Numbered from the stretch's first letter, positions 7,720-17,163 are shown. The stretch: DNA of 64,000 nucleotides from Mycolicibacillus trivialis (GCF_002102395.1 NZ_LQPZ01000016.1:62001-126000), one strand, 5' to 3'. Notes: a model not told the origin generated them from the letters alone. Program-made: numbers and translations.

Positions 7720-9030
7720 ATGCCCACTGAGCAGGTCACGACCGCGTCGGCGGAGCTGTTCGCCCGCGCCTGCGCGGTCACCCCCGGCGGAGTGAACTCC
7801 CCGGTGCGAGCCTTCGCCGCCGTCGGCGGCACCCCGCGTTTCATCGCCTCGGCCGACGGCTGCCGGCTCACCGACGCCGACGGCAACCGCTACATCGACC
7901 TGGTCTGCTCCTGGGGGCCGATGATCCTCGGCCACGCCCACCCCGCGGTCGTCGAGGCGGTCAGCGCCGCCGCAGCCGGGGGACTGTCCTTCGGCGCCCC
8001 GACCGAGGCCGAGACCCACCTGGCCGCCGAAATCATCGACCGCGTCGCGCCGGTGCAGAAGCTGCGCCTGGTCAACTCCGGCACCGAGGCGACCATGACC
8101 GCGATCCGGCTGGCCCGCGGCGCCACCGGCCGCGCCAAGATCATCAAATTCGCCGGCTGCTACCACGGCCACGTCGACGCCCTGCTGGCCGACGCCGGCT
8201 CCGGGGTGGCCACCCTGGGCCTGCCCGCCTCGCCGGGGGTGACCGGGGCCAGCGCCGCCGACACCCTGGTGCTGCCCTACAACGACCTCGACGCGGTCGC
8301 CGACGCCTTCGCTCGCTACGGCGACGAGATCGCCGCGGTGATCACCGAGGCCAGCCCGGGCAACATGGGCGTCGTCCCGCCCGCGCCCGGTTTCAACGCC
8401 GGGCTGCGTCGCCTCACCGCCGAGCACGGCGCGCTGCTCATCCTCGATGAGGTGATGACCGGATTCCGGGTCAGCCGGGCCGGCTGGTACGGCCTGGACC
8501 CGGTCGAGGCCGACCTGTTCACCTTCGGCAAGGTGATGAGCGGCGGGCTGCCCGCCGCCGCGTTCGGCGGCAGCGCCGAGGTGATGGAGCGCCTCGCCCC
8601 GCTGGGCCCGGTGTATCAGGCCGGCACCCTGTCCGGGAACCCGGTGGCCGTCGCCGCCGGGCTGGCCACCCTGCGCGCCGCCGACGCCGACGTCTACACC
8701 GCCCTCGACGCCAACGCCGACCGCCTCGCCGGGCTGCTTTCCGACGCGTTCACCACCGCCGGTGTGGCCCATCAGATCCCACGCGCGGGCAACATGCTCA
8801 GCGTGTTCTTCACCGAGGAACCGGTCACCGACTTCGCCGCGGCCCGCGCCAGCCAGACCTTCCGGTACGCGCCGTTCTTCCACGCGCTGCTGCAGGCCGG
8901 TGTTTACCCGCCGTGCAGCGCCTTCGAGGCGTGGTTCGTCTCCGCTGCCCTCGACGACGCCGCGTTCGACCAGATCGCCGAGGCGCTGCCCGCCGCCGCG
9001 GCCGCCGCCGCCCGGGTGGAGCAACCCTGA
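7720..9030 (+). CDS. hemL: Glutamate-1-semialdehyde 2,1-aminomutase
   Basis: A 436-residue PLP enzyme that converts glutamate-1-semialdehyde to 5-aminolevulinate in the C5 route of heme synthesis. Seen: the N-terminal [12 protein letters not shown] block, [34 protein letters not shown], and the PLP lysine in [12 protein letters not shown] (Lys271). The ATG at 7720 gives the usual mycobacterial N-terminus; the frame extends further upstream without support. It is the first gene of a run of overlapping genes leading into cytochrome c maturation, so heme supply and heme attachment are linked in one transcription unit, as in Rv0524 onwards. Confidence 0.96.
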   Translation: MPTEQVTTASAELFARACAVTPGGVNSPVRAFAAVGGTPRFIASADGCRLTDADGNRYIDLVCSWGPMILGHAHPAVVEAVSAAAAGGLSFGAPTEAETHLAAEIIDRVAPVQKLRLVNSGTEATMTAIRLARGATGRAKIIKFAGCYHGHVDALLADAGSGVATLGLPASPGVTGASAADTLVLPYNDLDAVADAFARYGDEIAAVITEASPGNMGVVPPAPGFNAGLRRLTAEHGALLILDEVMTGFRVSRAGWYGLDPVEADLFTFGKVMSGGLPAAAFGGSAEVMERLAPLGPVYQAGTLSGNPVAVAAGLATLRAADADVYTALDANADRLAGLLSDAFTTAGVAHQIPRAGNMLSVFFTEEPVTDFAAARASQTFRYAPFFHALLQAGVYPPCSAFEAWFVSAALDDAAFDQIAEALPAAAAAAARVEQP

Positions 9031-9638
9031 TGGCCGAGCAGACCCGCATCCACCTGATCCGCCACGGCGAGGTCTACAACCCCGACGGCATCCTCTACGG
9101 GCGGCTGCCCGGCTTCCGGCTCTCCGACAAGGGGCGCGCCCAGGCCGCCGCGGTGGCCGCGGCGTTGGCCGACCGCGACATCGTCGCGGTGATCGCCTCC
9201 CCGCTGCAACGCGCCCAGGAGACCGCCGCACCGATCGCCGCCGCGCACGATCTGCCGGTCGACACCGACCCCGACCTGATCGAATCGGCCAACTTCTTCG
9301 AGGGCCGCCGCGTCTCGCCCGGCGACGGGGCGTGGCGCGACCCGCGGGTGTGGTGGCGGTTGCGCAACCCGTTCACCCCGTCCTGGGGGGAGCCGTACAA
9401 GAAGATCGCCGCCCGGATGAGCGCCGCGGTGGACAAGGCCCGCGCCCGCGCCGCCGGCCACGAGGCGGTCTGCGTCTCCCACCAGCTCCCGGTCTGGACC
9501 GCCCGCATGCACCTGACCGGCAGCCGACTCTGGCACGACCCGCGCAGCCGGGAATGCGCGGTGGCGTCGGTGACCAGCCTGGTCTACGACGGTGATCGGC
9601 TCGTCGACGTGGTCTACAGCGAGCCGGCGGGCCAGTGA
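9030..9638 (+). CDS. Histidine phosphatase / phosphoglycerate-mutase-family protein
   Basis: A 202-residue cytosolic protein of the histidine phosphatase superfamily. The catalytic RHG motif is at residues 11-13 (HLIRHGEVYNP), followed by the SPLQRAQETA block and a second His in CVSHQLPVW. It starts one base inside the hemL stop (TGATG), so translation is coupled. It corresponds to Rv0525. Members act as phosphatases or mutases, and the substrate here is not known. Its conserved place before the cytochrome c genes is suggestive only. Confidence 0.88.
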   Translation: MAEQTRIHLIRHGEVYNPDGILYGRLPGFRLSDKGRAQAAAVAAALADRDIVAVIASPLQRAQETAAPIAAAHDLPVDTDPDLIESANFFEGRRVSPGDGAWRDPRVWWRLRNPFTPSWGEPYKKIAARMSAAVDKARARAAGHEAVCVSHQLPVWTARMHLTGSRLWHDPRSRECAVASVTSLVYDGDRLVDVVYSEPAGQ

Positions 9639-10258
9639 GCGTGGCGCGGCGGCTGGTCGGGTGGGCGGTGCTCGCCCTCCTGGTCGTCTGCGCCGGCTGC
9701 GCCACCGGTGACGACGCCGTCGCCCAGAACGGCACCTTCGAGTTCGTCTCCCCGGGCGGCAAGACCGACATCTTCTACGACCCGCCGGAAGACCGCGGCA
9801 AGCCCGGACCGTTCTCCGGACCCGACCTGATGGACCCCGATGCCACCCTGTCGCTCAGCGACTTCGCCGGCCAGGTCGTCGTGGTCAACGTCTGGGGCCA
9901 GTGGTGCGGGCCGTGCCGCACCGAGATCGGTGAGCTGCAGCGGGTCTACGACGCCACCCGCGCTTCCGGGGTGACGTTCCTGGGCATCGACGTCCGCGAC
10001 TACAACCGGGCTGCCGCGCAGGACTTCATCACCGACCGGCAGGTGACCTTCCCGTCGATCTACGACCCGGCCCTGCGCACCCTGATCGCCTTCGGCGGCA
10101 AGTACCCGACCGCGGTGGTGCCCTCGACGCTGGTGCTCGACCGCCAACACCGGGTCGCGGCGGTGTTCCTGCGCGAACTGCTCGCCGAGGACCTGCAGCC
10201 GGTGGTCGAGCGGCTGGCCGCCGAACCCGCCGAGTCCGCGACCCCGGGGCCGGCATGA
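9635..10258 (+). CDS. TlpA/ResA-like thioredoxin lipoprotein
   Basis: A 207-residue exported thioredoxin. It has a lipobox-type signal (LLVVCAGC, lipidated Cys at about residue 22) and then a TlpA/ResA-like domain with the redox motif WCGPC (Cys91, Cys94). It would reduce apocytochrome c cysteines on the outer face of the membrane, receiving electrons through CcdA encoded just downstream. The GTG start overlaps the previous stop by 4 nt. It is the equivalent of Rv0526. Confidence 0.92.
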   Translation: MSVARRLVGWAVLALLVVCAGCATGDDAVAQNGTFEFVSPGGKTDIFYDPPEDRGKPGPFSGPDLMDPDATLSLSDFAGQVVVVNVWGQWCGPCRTEIGELQRVYDATRASGVTFLGIDVRDYNRAAAQDFITDRQVTFPSIYDPALRTLIAFGGKYPTAVVPSTLVLDRQHRVAAVFLRELLAEDLQPVVERLAAEPAESATPGPA

Positions 10259-11055
10259 TCGCGACGATCCCGACCGCGACGATCGATTTCACCGAGACCG
10301 CCGCCAGCGGACCCGTCCTGCTGGCGCTGGCGGTCTCGGTGCTGGCCGGGCTGGTGTCCTTCGCCTCACCGTGCGTGGTGCCGCTGGTACCCGGCTACCT
10401 GTCGTATCTGGCCGCGGCGGTCGGCGCCGACGACGACGCCCCCGGCACGGTGAGCGCTCCACCGCGCCACCGCTGGCGGGTCGCCGGGTCTGCCGCACTG
10501 TTCGTCGCCGGGTTCACCGTCGTGTTCGTGGCGGGCACCGTCGCGGTGCTCGGCTTGACCACCACGCTGGTGAGCAACCAGTTGCTGCTGCAGCGCATCG
10601 GCGGCGTGCTCACGATCGTGATGGGTTTGGTGTTCATCGGCTACATCCCCGCCCTGCAACACCAGGTCCGGTTCAGCCCCCGGCAGGTCTCCACGCTGGC
10701 CGGCGCGCCCCTGCTGGGTGCGGTGTTCGCGCTGGGCTGGACCCCCTGCCTGGGGCCGACGCTGGCCGGGGTGGTGACCGTGGCATCGGCCACCGACGGC
10801 GCATCGGTGGCCCGCGGGGTGGCGCTGGTGATCGCCTACTGCCTGGGCCTCGGCATCCCGTTCGTGCTGCTCGCCCTGGGCTCGGCGCGCGCGATGGCCG
10901 GGCTGGGCTGGCTGCGTCGGCACACCCGCACCATCCAGGTCATCGGTGGGCTGCTGCTCATCGCCGTCGGTGCCGCACTGGTCACCGGCGTGTGGAACGA
11001 GTTCGTCTCCTGGGTGCGCGACGCTCTGGTCTCCAACGTCAGGCTGCCGATCTGA
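10255..11055 (+). CDS. ccdA: Cytochrome c biogenesis thiol-disulfide transporter CcdA
   Basis: A 266-residue membrane protein of the CcdA/DsbD-core family with about six helices. It contains the paired redox motifs SFASPCVVPLVPGY and GWTPCLGPTLAGV, whose cysteines relay electrons from cytosolic thioredoxin to the exported thioredoxin-like lipoprotein. The ATG overlaps the upstream stop by 4 nt (ATGA) and its stop overlaps the resB start. It is the equivalent of Rv0527. Confidence 0.95.
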   Translation: MIATIPTATIDFTETAASGPVLLALAVSVLAGLVSFASPCVVPLVPGYLSYLAAAVGADDDAPGTVSAPPRHRWRVAGSAALFVAGFTVVFVAGTVAVLGLTTTLVSNQLLLQRIGGVLTIVMGLVFIGYIPALQHQVRFSPRQVSTLAGAPLLGAVFALGWTPCLGPTLAGVVTVASATDGASVARGVALVIAYCLGLGIPFVLLALGSARAMAGLGWLRRHTRTIQVIGGLLLIAVGAALVTGVWNEFVSWVRDALVSNVRLPI

Positions 11056-12662
11056 TGCCGCGACTGCTCCCCCGCGCCGGCCAACGAGCCCGCAACACCT
11101 GGCGCACCCTGACCTCGATGGGCACCGCCCTGGTGCTGCTGTTCCTGCTGGCGCTGGGCGCCATCCCCGGCGCCCTGGTGCCGCAGCGCAGCCTCAACGC
11201 CAGCAAGGTCGACGAGTACCTGCTCGACCATCCACGGTTGGGGCCGTGGCTGGACCGGCTGCAGATGTTCGACGTCTTCAGCAGCTTCTGGTTCACCGCG
11301 GTCTATGTGCTGCTGTTCATCTCGCTGATCGGGTGTTTGACCCCGCGCACCCTCGAGCATCTGCGCAGCCTGCGCGCGGTGCCGGTGGCCGCGCCCCGCA
11401 AACTGGCCCGGCTGCCCAAACACGCCACCGCCGCGGTGACCGGCGAGCCGGCCGACGTCGCGGCCGCCATGGGCGGGCGACTGCGGGGCTGGCGGCGCAC
11501 CACCCGCACCACCGACACCGCGGTGGAGGTCTCCGCCGAGAAGGGCTATCTGCGCGAGTTCGGCAACCTCGCCTTCCACTTCGCGCTGCTGGGCCTGCTG
11601 GCCGCGGTCGCGGTCGGCAAACTCTTCGGCTACGAGGGCAGCGTCATCGTCGTCGCCGACGGCGGCCCCGGATTCTGCTCGGCGTCGCCGGCCGCCTTCG
11701 ACTCCTTCCACGCCGGGCTCACCGTCGACGGCACCGACCTGGACCCGATGTGCTTCCGGGTCAACGACTTCCGCGCCGACTATCTGCCGACCGGGCAGGC
11801 CACCTCCTACAGCGCCGACATCGACTATCAGGCCGGTGACAAGGTCGCCCAGGACATCTGGCAGCCCTACCACCTGCGGGTCAACCACCCGCTGCGCATC
11901 GGCGGCAACCGCATCTACCTGCAGGGCCACGGCTACGCCCCGACCTTCACCGTCATCTTCCCGGACGGCCAACAGCGCACCCAGACCATCCAGTTCCGGC
12001 CCGACGACCAGAAGACGCTGCTGTCGTCGGGCGCGCTGCGGTTCGACCCGCCCGCGGGCACCTACCGCGACCCCGACGTGCGTCGCAAGAACCAGATCGC
12101 CATCCAGGGCCTGTTCGCCCCGACCGAGGAACTCGACGGCACGCTGCTGTCGTCGTCGTTCCCGGCCATGGAGAACCCGGCGGTGGCCATCGACGTGTTC
12201 CGCGGCGACACCGGCCTGGACAGCGGTCGCCCGCAGTCGCTGTTCACCCTCGACCACCGGCTGATGGAGCAGGGCCGGCTGAGCAAGGTGGGCCGCGCCA
12301 ACCTGCGTCCCGGGAAAGCGTTGGACCTGGACGACGGCACCGTGGTGCGCTTCGACGGCGCCGTCCCGTTCGTCAACCTGCAGGTCTCCCACGACCCCGG
12401 CCAGGTGTGGGTGCTGGTGTTCGCGATGGCGATGATGGCCGGGTTGGTCTGCTCGTTGATCGTGCGCAGACGCCGGATCTGGATTCGGGTCACACCGGCC
12501 GGTCCGGGTACGGTGAACGTCGAGCTGGGCGGGCTGGCACGCACCGACAACGCCGGCTGGGGCGATGAATTCGAACGCCTCACCGGTCGGCTGCTCGCCG
12601 GGTTCGCCCCCGAGCAGGACACCGCGGCGACGGCCGGCGCCGGAACGAAGGAGTCGCGCTGA
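11055..12662 (+). CDS. resB: Cytochrome c biogenesis protein ResB (CcsB/Ccs1)
   Basis: A 535-residue membrane protein, one half of the System II cytochrome c synthase. Helices lie near residues 20-45, 75-100 and 170-190, then a large extracytoplasmic domain, and a final helix at about 450-472 followed by a basic cytoplasmic tail. This is the normal ResB layout. ATG 11055 overlaps the ccdA stop (TGATG). A much longer upstream extension of the frame is only antiparallel noise inside ccdA. It works with CcsA encoded next. Equivalent of Rv0528. Confidence 0.94.
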   Translation: MPRLLPRAGQRARNTWRTLTSMGTALVLLFLLALGAIPGALVPQRSLNASKVDEYLLDHPRLGPWLDRLQMFDVFSSFWFTAVYVLLFISLIGCLTPRTLEHLRSLRAVPVAAPRKLARLPKHATAAVTGEPADVAAAMGGRLRGWRRTTRTTDTAVEVSAEKGYLREFGNLAFHFALLGLLAAVAVGKLFGYEGSVIVVADGGPGFCSASPAAFDSFHAGLTVDGTDLDPMCFRVNDFRADYLPTGQATSYSADIDYQAGDKVAQDIWQPYHLRVNHPLRIGGNRIYLQGHGYAPTFTVIFPDGQQRTQTIQFRPDDQKTLLSSGALRFDPPAGTYRDPDVRRKNQIAIQGLFAPTEELDGTLLSSSFPAMENPAVAIDVFRGDTGLDSGRPQSLFTLDHRLMEQGRLSKVGRANLRPGKALDLDDGTVVRFDGAVPFVNLQVSHDPGQVWVLVFAMAMMAGLVCSLIVRRRRIWIRVTPAGPGTVNVELGGLARTDNAGWGDEFERLTGRLLAGFAPEQDTAATAGAGTKESR

Positions 12663-13639
12663 TGAACACCACCCACATCGACGTCGGGCTCGCCCGCTAC
12701 TCCGACTGGGCGTTCACCTCCTCGCTGATCGTGCTGGTGCTGGCGCTGCTGCTGCTGGCCGTCGAACTGGCCTACACCGGCAGCCGCCGCGTCGCCGAAC
12801 GTGAACTGGTCGCCGCCGGCTCGGTCAGCGCCGACAGCGCGACCCCCGGCGTGGTGACCGCGGCACCGACCCGGCCGCTGGACGAACGCGTCGGCGGCGC
12901 CGGGCTGGCGCTGGCCTACCTGGGCATGGCCCTGCTGGCCGCGTGCATCGTGTTGCGTGGCCTCGCCACCCACCGGGTGCCCTGGGGCAACATGTACGAG
13001 TTCATCAACCTGACCTGCTTCTGCGGGCTGGTGGCCGCCGCGGTGGTGTTGCGCCGGCCACGGTTCCGCTCGCTGTGGGTGTTCGTGCTGGTGCCGGTGC
13101 TGATCCTGCTGGCGATCTCCGGGCACTGGCTCTACAGCAACGCCGCCCCGGTGATGCCGGCGCTGCAGTCCTACTGGCTGCCGATCCACGTCTCGGTGGT
13201 CAGCCTGGGGTCGGGGGTGTTCGTCGTCGCCGGGGTGGCCAGCATCCTGTTCCTGGCGCGCACCTCCCGACTCGGCGACCCGCAGACCCCCGGCGCACTG
13301 GCCCGGCTGGTCCAACGGTTGCCCGACGCCCAGACCCTCGACCGCATCGCCTACCGGACCACGATCTTCGGGTTCCCGGTGTTCGGCTTCGGGGTCATCT
13401 TCGGCGCCATCTGGGCCGAGGAGGCCTGGGGCCGCTACTGGGGCTGGGACCCCAAGGAGACGGTGTCGTTCATCGCGTGGGTGGTCTACGCCGCCTACCT
13501 GCACGCCCGGTCCACAGCCGGCTGGCGGGACCGGCGCGCCGCCTGGATCAACGTCGTCGGCTTCGTCGCGATGGTGTTCAACCTGTTCTTCATCAACCTG
13601 GTCACCGTCGGCCTGCACTCCTACGCCGGGGTGGGCTGA
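12662..13639 (+). CDS. ccsA: Cytochrome c heme-handling protein CcsA
   Basis: A 325-residue polytopic membrane protein of the CcsA/CcmC heme-handling family. The signature tryptophan-rich loop (WGRYWGWDPKETVSFIAW) is present near residue 260, with conserved His residues in neighbouring loops (HWLY, PIHVSV, LHARS, LHSY) that can ligate heme. It pairs with ResB to move heme outward and attach it to CxxCH motifs. The start overlaps the resB stop by one base. It is the last gene of the tightly coupled block. Equivalent of Rv0529. Confidence 0.95.
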   Translation: MNTTHIDVGLARYSDWAFTSSLIVLVLALLLLAVELAYTGSRRVAERELVAAGSVSADSATPGVVTAAPTRPLDERVGGAGLALAYLGMALLAACIVLRGLATHRVPWGNMYEFINLTCFCGLVAAAVVLRRPRFRSLWVFVLVPVLILLAISGHWLYSNAAPVMPALQSYWLPIHVSVVSLGSGVFVVAGVASILFLARTSRLGDPQTPGALARLVQRLPDAQTLDRIAYRTTIFGFPVFGFGVIFGAIWAEEAWGRYWGWDPKETVSFIAWVVYAAYLHARSTAGWRDRRAAWINVVGFVAMVFNLFFINLVTVGLHSYAGVG

Positions 13640-13712
13640 ACCTGCAGCATCCCGCAGGCTGCGTTATCGTGCGGTGTCAGCCTATTTCGGGTAGATCCAG
13701 GGGGAGCCTCAC

Positions 13713-15026
13713 TTGTCCGAGCATTCGTCCGGCGACGACACGTTCCACGATCCGGCAGGTCAGCCGCAACGGCACCGGCAGGGCGAGGAGGAGCACACCC
13801 GCATCCTGGGCAAGCCGCTGCGTGACGACACCGACGAGCACAGCTTCGGTGGCTTCCGCACCGAACAGCGGTTCGCCGAACCCGGCGGGACCCGGCCCTG
13901 GCCCACCCCGGCGATGGGGATCCCGCGGCCGATGGAGCAGGCCCCGCCGGTCTACCACGGCCCGGCCGCCGCACCCAGCTTCCAGGGGCCGACCGATCCG
14001 CCGTCGCCGGTCACCCAGCAGCACACGTTGGCGCCGCAGCCGTTGATGCCGCCGGCGCAGCCGCCGCACCAGGAGACCCCGGCCGGCTACTCCGACCTGT
14101 CGACCACCACGCTGTTGCGGCAGGTCAAGCCGCCGCCGTCGGGTGGGTGGCGCAAGCTGCTCTACACCCTGTCGGGGCATCTGATCAATGTCGGGGAGAG
14201 CCCGCGCACCATCCGCAACAACAACCTGATGGTGCAGGCCAACAAGCCGTTGCAGGGCTGCTACCGCATCGCGCTGCTGTCGCTGAAGGGCGGGGTCGGC
14301 AAGACCACGATGACCGCCACGCTGGGGGCGACGTTCGCCTCGATCCGCGGGGACCGGGTGGTGGCCGTCGACGCCAACCCCGACCGCGGGACGCTGAGCC
14401 AGAAGGTGCCGATGGAGACCCCGGCCACCGTGCGGCACCTGCTGCGTGACGCCGACGGCATCGCCCGCTACAGCGATGTGCGCAGCTACACCAACCAGGG
14501 GCCCAGCCGGCTGGAGGTGCTGGCCTCCGAAAGCGACCCGGCGGTCTCCGAGGCGTTCTCCGCCGACGACTACCGGCGCACCCTGGAGGTGCTGGAACGC
14601 TTCTACAGCCTGGTGCTCACCGACTGCGGGACCGGGCTGATGCACTCGGCGATGGACGGCGTGCTGGACAAGGCCGACGCGCTGATCATCGTCAGCTCCG
14701 GCTCGGTGGACGGCGCGCGCAGCGCCTCGGCGACGCTGGACTGGCTGGACGCGCACGGCCACCAGGACCTGGTGCGCAACTCGATCGCGGTGATCAACGC
14801 GGTACGCCCGCGGTCCGGGAAGGTCGACATGCACAAGGTGGTCGACCACTTCTCGCGGCGGTGCCGGGCGGTGCGGCTGGTGCCGTTCGACCCGCACCTG
14901 GAGGAGGGCGCGGAGATCGACCTGGCCCGCCTCAAGCGCGAGACCCGCGAGGCGCTGCTCGAGCTGGCAGCCGTCGTCGCCGGCGGGTTCCCCGACATCG
15001 ACCGGTCCAACGAACACTTCGTCTGA
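13713..15026 (+). CDS. ParA/MinD-like ATPase with disordered N-terminus
   Basis: A 437-residue protein. Residues 1-140 are Pro/Gln/Gly-rich and low in complexity. Residues about 180-430 form a deviant-Walker P-loop domain with KGGVGKTTM (residues 192-200), VVAVDANPDRGTLS and a VLTDCGTG Walker-B-like segment. The layout is like EspI/Rv3876-type proteins and matches Rv0530. It has a TTG start with AGGGGGAG 6 nt upstream, 73 nt after ccsA. It may be an ATPase for localisation or secretion-related work; the cargo is unknown. Confidence 0.85.
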   Translation: MSEHSSGDDTFHDPAGQPQRHRQGEEEHTRILGKPLRDDTDEHSFGGFRTEQRFAEPGGTRPWPTPAMGIPRPMEQAPPVYHGPAAAPSFQGPTDPPSPVTQQHTLAPQPLMPPAQPPHQETPAGYSDLSTTTLLRQVKPPPSGGWRKLLYTLSGHLINVGESPRTIRNNNLMVQANKPLQGCYRIALLSLKGGVGKTTMTATLGATFASIRGDRVVAVDANPDRGTLSQKVPMETPATVRHLLRDADGIARYSDVRSYTNQGPSRLEVLASESDPAVSEAFSADDYRRTLEVLERFYSLVLTDCGTGLMHSAMDGVLDKADALIIVSSGSVDGARSASATLDWLDAHGHQDLVRNSIAVINAVRPRSGKVDMHKVVDHFSRRCRAVRLVPFDPHLEEGAEIDLARLKRETREALLELAAVVAGGFPDIDRSNEHFV

Positions 15027-15053
15027 TCAGCGGGCTTGAGCGGCCCGGGGCGC

Positions 15054-15212
15054 TCAGCGCGGTTTGTTGTCGTCGCGGCTGAGCCGGGCGAGGAACTCCG
15101 GATCGTCGTCCGGCCCGATCACCCGGGTCTTCGGCCGATGCTGGACCTGGGTCGCCCGCCAGCCAAGGTAAACCAGCGTCCCCAACGCCAGCATGAGGAG
15201 CAGGTAGATCAC
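15054..15212 (-). CDS. Small single-helix membrane protein (Rv0530A-like)
   Basis: A 52-residue protein found by reading the opposite strand. GTG 15212 is preceded by a perfect AGGAGG with 6-nt spacing. The product has one hydrophobic helix (IYLLLMLALGTLVYLGW) and a charged tail (TRVIGPDDDPEFLARLSRDD). It lies between the ParA-like gene and the DUF4229 gene, convergent with the first and divergent from the second. This is the position of the short gene Rv0530A in M. tuberculosis. The function is unknown. Confidence 0.8.
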   Translation of the reverse strand: MIYLLLMLALGTLVYLGWRATQVQHRPKTRVIGPDDDPEFLARLSRDDNKPR

Positions 15213-15258
15213 GGAACACCTCCTGGGCTCGAATATACCTGCGACGTAGGCTGCAGCT

Positions 15259-15579
15259 GTGAGTGAACGTCAGCAATCCGGTCTGCGAGCGGTTTTCGAC
15301 ATCTTCCTGTACTCCCTGCTGCGGCTGGGACTGGTCGCGGTGCTCACCGCGGTGATCTTCGGGGTAGCGCGCCTGCTCGGCATCGACGATCTGCCGCTGG
15401 TGGTGGCGCTGGGGTTCGCCTTCATCGTCGGGCTGCCGCTGGGGATCTGGCTGTTCGCACCGCAGCGTCGCCGCGCCACCGCGGATCTGGCCGCGGCGGG
15501 GGAGCGACGCCGCCGCGACCGCGAGCAGCTGCACGCCCGGCTGCGCGGCGAAGAACCCGACGAGAAGCCCGCGGACTAG
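15259..15579 (+). CDS. DUF4229 small membrane protein (Rv0531-like)
   Basis: A 106-residue protein with two adjacent membrane helices (about residues 15-38 and 46-66) and a strongly basic, then acidic, C-terminal tail likely facing the cytosol. It fits the DUF4229 family and the position of Rv0531. The GTG start lies 6 nt after TAGGCT (15247-15252), so the transcript is probably leaderless. Its promoter shares a 46-bp gap with the small gene on the other strand. The function is unknown. Confidence 0.82.
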   Translation: MSERQQSGLRAVFDIFLYSLLRLGLVAVLTAVIFGVARLLGIDDLPLVVALGFAFIVGLPLGIWLFAPQRRRATADLAAAGERRRRDREQLHARLRGEEPDEKPAD

Positions 15580-15588
15580 GCGCCGCGC

Positions 15589-16461
15589 TCACCTCGCCAG
15601 AGCCAGCGCACCGGCGACGGCGACCGCCCACACCAGCAGCGTCAGGCCGGTGTCGCGCAACACGGGGATCAGCTCTGCGCCGTGCCGCCCGCCGCGCACC
15701 GGGGCCGCGGCCCGCACCGCCAGCGGTGTGGCGAGGAACCCCAGAGCACACCAGGGAGTCGCCGCGGTCATCGCGAGCGTGGCGAGGGCGGCCACCGCAA
15801 GCAGGCTCAGGAACAGTGTTCGGGTGCGGCTGTCGCCGAGGCGCACCGCGAGGGTGATCTTGCCGGAGGCCGCATCGGTGGGGATGTCGCGCAGATTGTT
15901 GGCGACCAGCACCGCCGACGACAGCGCCCCGGCCGCCACCGCTGCCGCCACCCCCACCCAGTCGATGCGCAGCGCCTGGGTGTACTGGGTGCCCAGCACC
16001 GCGACCAGCCCGAAGAACACGAACACCGCGACCTCGCCGAGCCCGGCATAACCGTAGGGTCGGCTACCGCCGGTGTAGAGCCACGCGCCGGCGATGCACA
16101 CCGCACCGACTGCGATCAGCCACGGCGCGCTCAGCAATGCCAGCGTCAACCCGGCGGCCCCGCCGAGTAGCAGCGCGCCGACCGCGACCGCGCGAACGGC
16201 CTGCGGCGTGGCCAGCTTCGCGCCGACGAGGCGCACCGGTCCGGTGCGGTCGTCGTCGGTGCCGCGGATGCCGTCGGAATAGTCGTTGGCGTAGTTGACC
16301 CCGACGATCAGGGCGACGGCCACCAGCAGCGCCAGCCCGGCGCGCAGGAGGTCGGCGCCGCCCGCCCAGGCTGCCGCCCCGCTGCCGGCGATGACGGGCG
16401 CGACGGCGTTGGGCAGGGTGCGGGGCCGGGCACCGGCGATCCACTGCGCGAGACTGGCCAC
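15589..16461 (-). CDS. menA: 1,4-dihydroxy-2-naphthoate polyprenyltransferase
   Basis: A 290-residue integral membrane UbiA-family prenyltransferase with about eight or nine helices. It joins the polyprenyl tail to 1,4-dihydroxy-2-naphthoate, the committed membrane step of menaquinone synthesis. The prenyl-diphosphate/Mg2+ site [17 protein letters not shown] is present near residue 60, and a second Asp-rich region NNLRDIPTD near residue 190. GTG start. It is convergent with the DUF4229 gene, only 9 nt away. In M. tuberculosis fabH lies in this gap; here it does not. Confidence 0.95.
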   Translation of the reverse strand: MASLAQWIAGARPRTLPNAVAPVIAGSGAAAWAGGADLLRAGLALLVAVALIVGVNYANDYSDGIRGTDDDRTGPVRLVGAKLATPQAVRAVAVGALLLGGAAGLTLALLSAPWLIAVGAVCIAGAWLYTGGSRPYGYAGLGEVAVFVFFGLVAVLGTQYTQALRIDWVGVAAAVAAGALSSAVLVANNLRDIPTDAASGKITLAVRLGDSRTRTLFLSLLAVAALATLAMTAATPWCALGFLATPLAVRAAAPVRGGRHGAELIPVLRDTGLTLLVWAVAVAGALALAR

Positions 16462-16486
16462 CGCACGATCCTGTCATGACCGCGGG

Positions 16487-17068
16487 TCAGGGCCCGGCGG
16501 GCACCGCGGTGGCTAGCAGCACGTCGAGTTCGGCGACGACGTCGTCGAGGGGTGCGGTGGAGCGCTGACTGCGGCACAGCACCACCGCCCCTTCGACGGC
16601 GGCGACGGTCATGGTGGCCAGCCGGGCGGCCCGGTCGGCGTCGGCCCCGGCGTCGACGAGCGTCGAGCACAGCGCATCGTGCCAACGGTCGAAGATCGCG
16701 GCCGTCGCGCTGCGCAGTGGTTCGTCGTCGGGGGATCCGCCGACCGCGGCCGAGACGATCGGGCAGCCGGCCTGGAAATCGGAGTCGCGCAGCGCCGACG
16801 CCCACAGGTCGCCGAACCGGTGCAGCGCGGTGCGCGGGTCACCGGCGGCGAGTTGCTCGACGACCCCGCTGAGCCCATCGCCGGCCATACCCAGCGCCGC
16901 GGCCATCAGCTCGGCGCGCCCGCCGGGGAAGTGGTGATACACCGACCCGCGCGGGCAGCGGCTGTGGGTGAGGACCGCGTCGACGGTGACGGCGGCGGCG
17001 CCGCGCTCGCGCAGCAGGGCGATGGCACTAGCCAGCATCTTCGTCCGCGTCCCGGTGCGCGTCCCCAC
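16487..17068 (-). CDS. TetR-family regulator, divergent from mmpL
   Basis: A 193-residue TetR protein with an N-terminal helix-turn-helix (MLASAIALLRERGAAAVTVD, then RCPRGSVYHHFPGGRAEL). GTG 17068 with GAAGGGA upstream is chosen; a longer frame would run through the operator. The C-terminal half resembles the LmrA/YxaF-type TetR group. It is divergent from an MMPL transporter gene with a long perfect inverted repeat between them, so local repression of both genes is the natural reading. The effector is unknown. Confidence 0.88.
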   Translation of the reverse strand: MGTRTGTRTKMLASAIALLRERGAAAVTVDAVLTHSRCPRGSVYHHFPGGRAELMAAALGMAGDGLSGVVEQLAAGDPRTALHRFGDLWASALRDSDFQAGCPIVSAAVGGSPDDEPLRSATAAIFDRWHDALCSTLVDAGADADRAARLATMTVAAVEGAVVLCRSQRSTAPLDDVVAELDVLLATAVPAGP

Positions 17069-17100
17069 GTCGGTCCCTTCGCCGCTCGAGCATTGCCGTG

Positions 17101-17129
17101 AAATTATGCTATGTTGCAGAGCATAATTT
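17101..17129. promoter_or_regulatory. TetR operator between tetR and mmpL
   Basis: Perfect 10-bp inverted arms AAATTATGCT (17101-17110) and AGCATAATTT (17120-17129) are separated by 9 bp. The site is strongly AT-rich in a GC-rich background, and its arms contain -10-like TATGCT/CATAAT hexamers on both strands. A TetR dimer here would cover both divergent promoters. Confidence 0.85.
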
Positions 17130-17163
17130 GTCCAGAACGACACACCTGTCCGAGGGGAACCCG

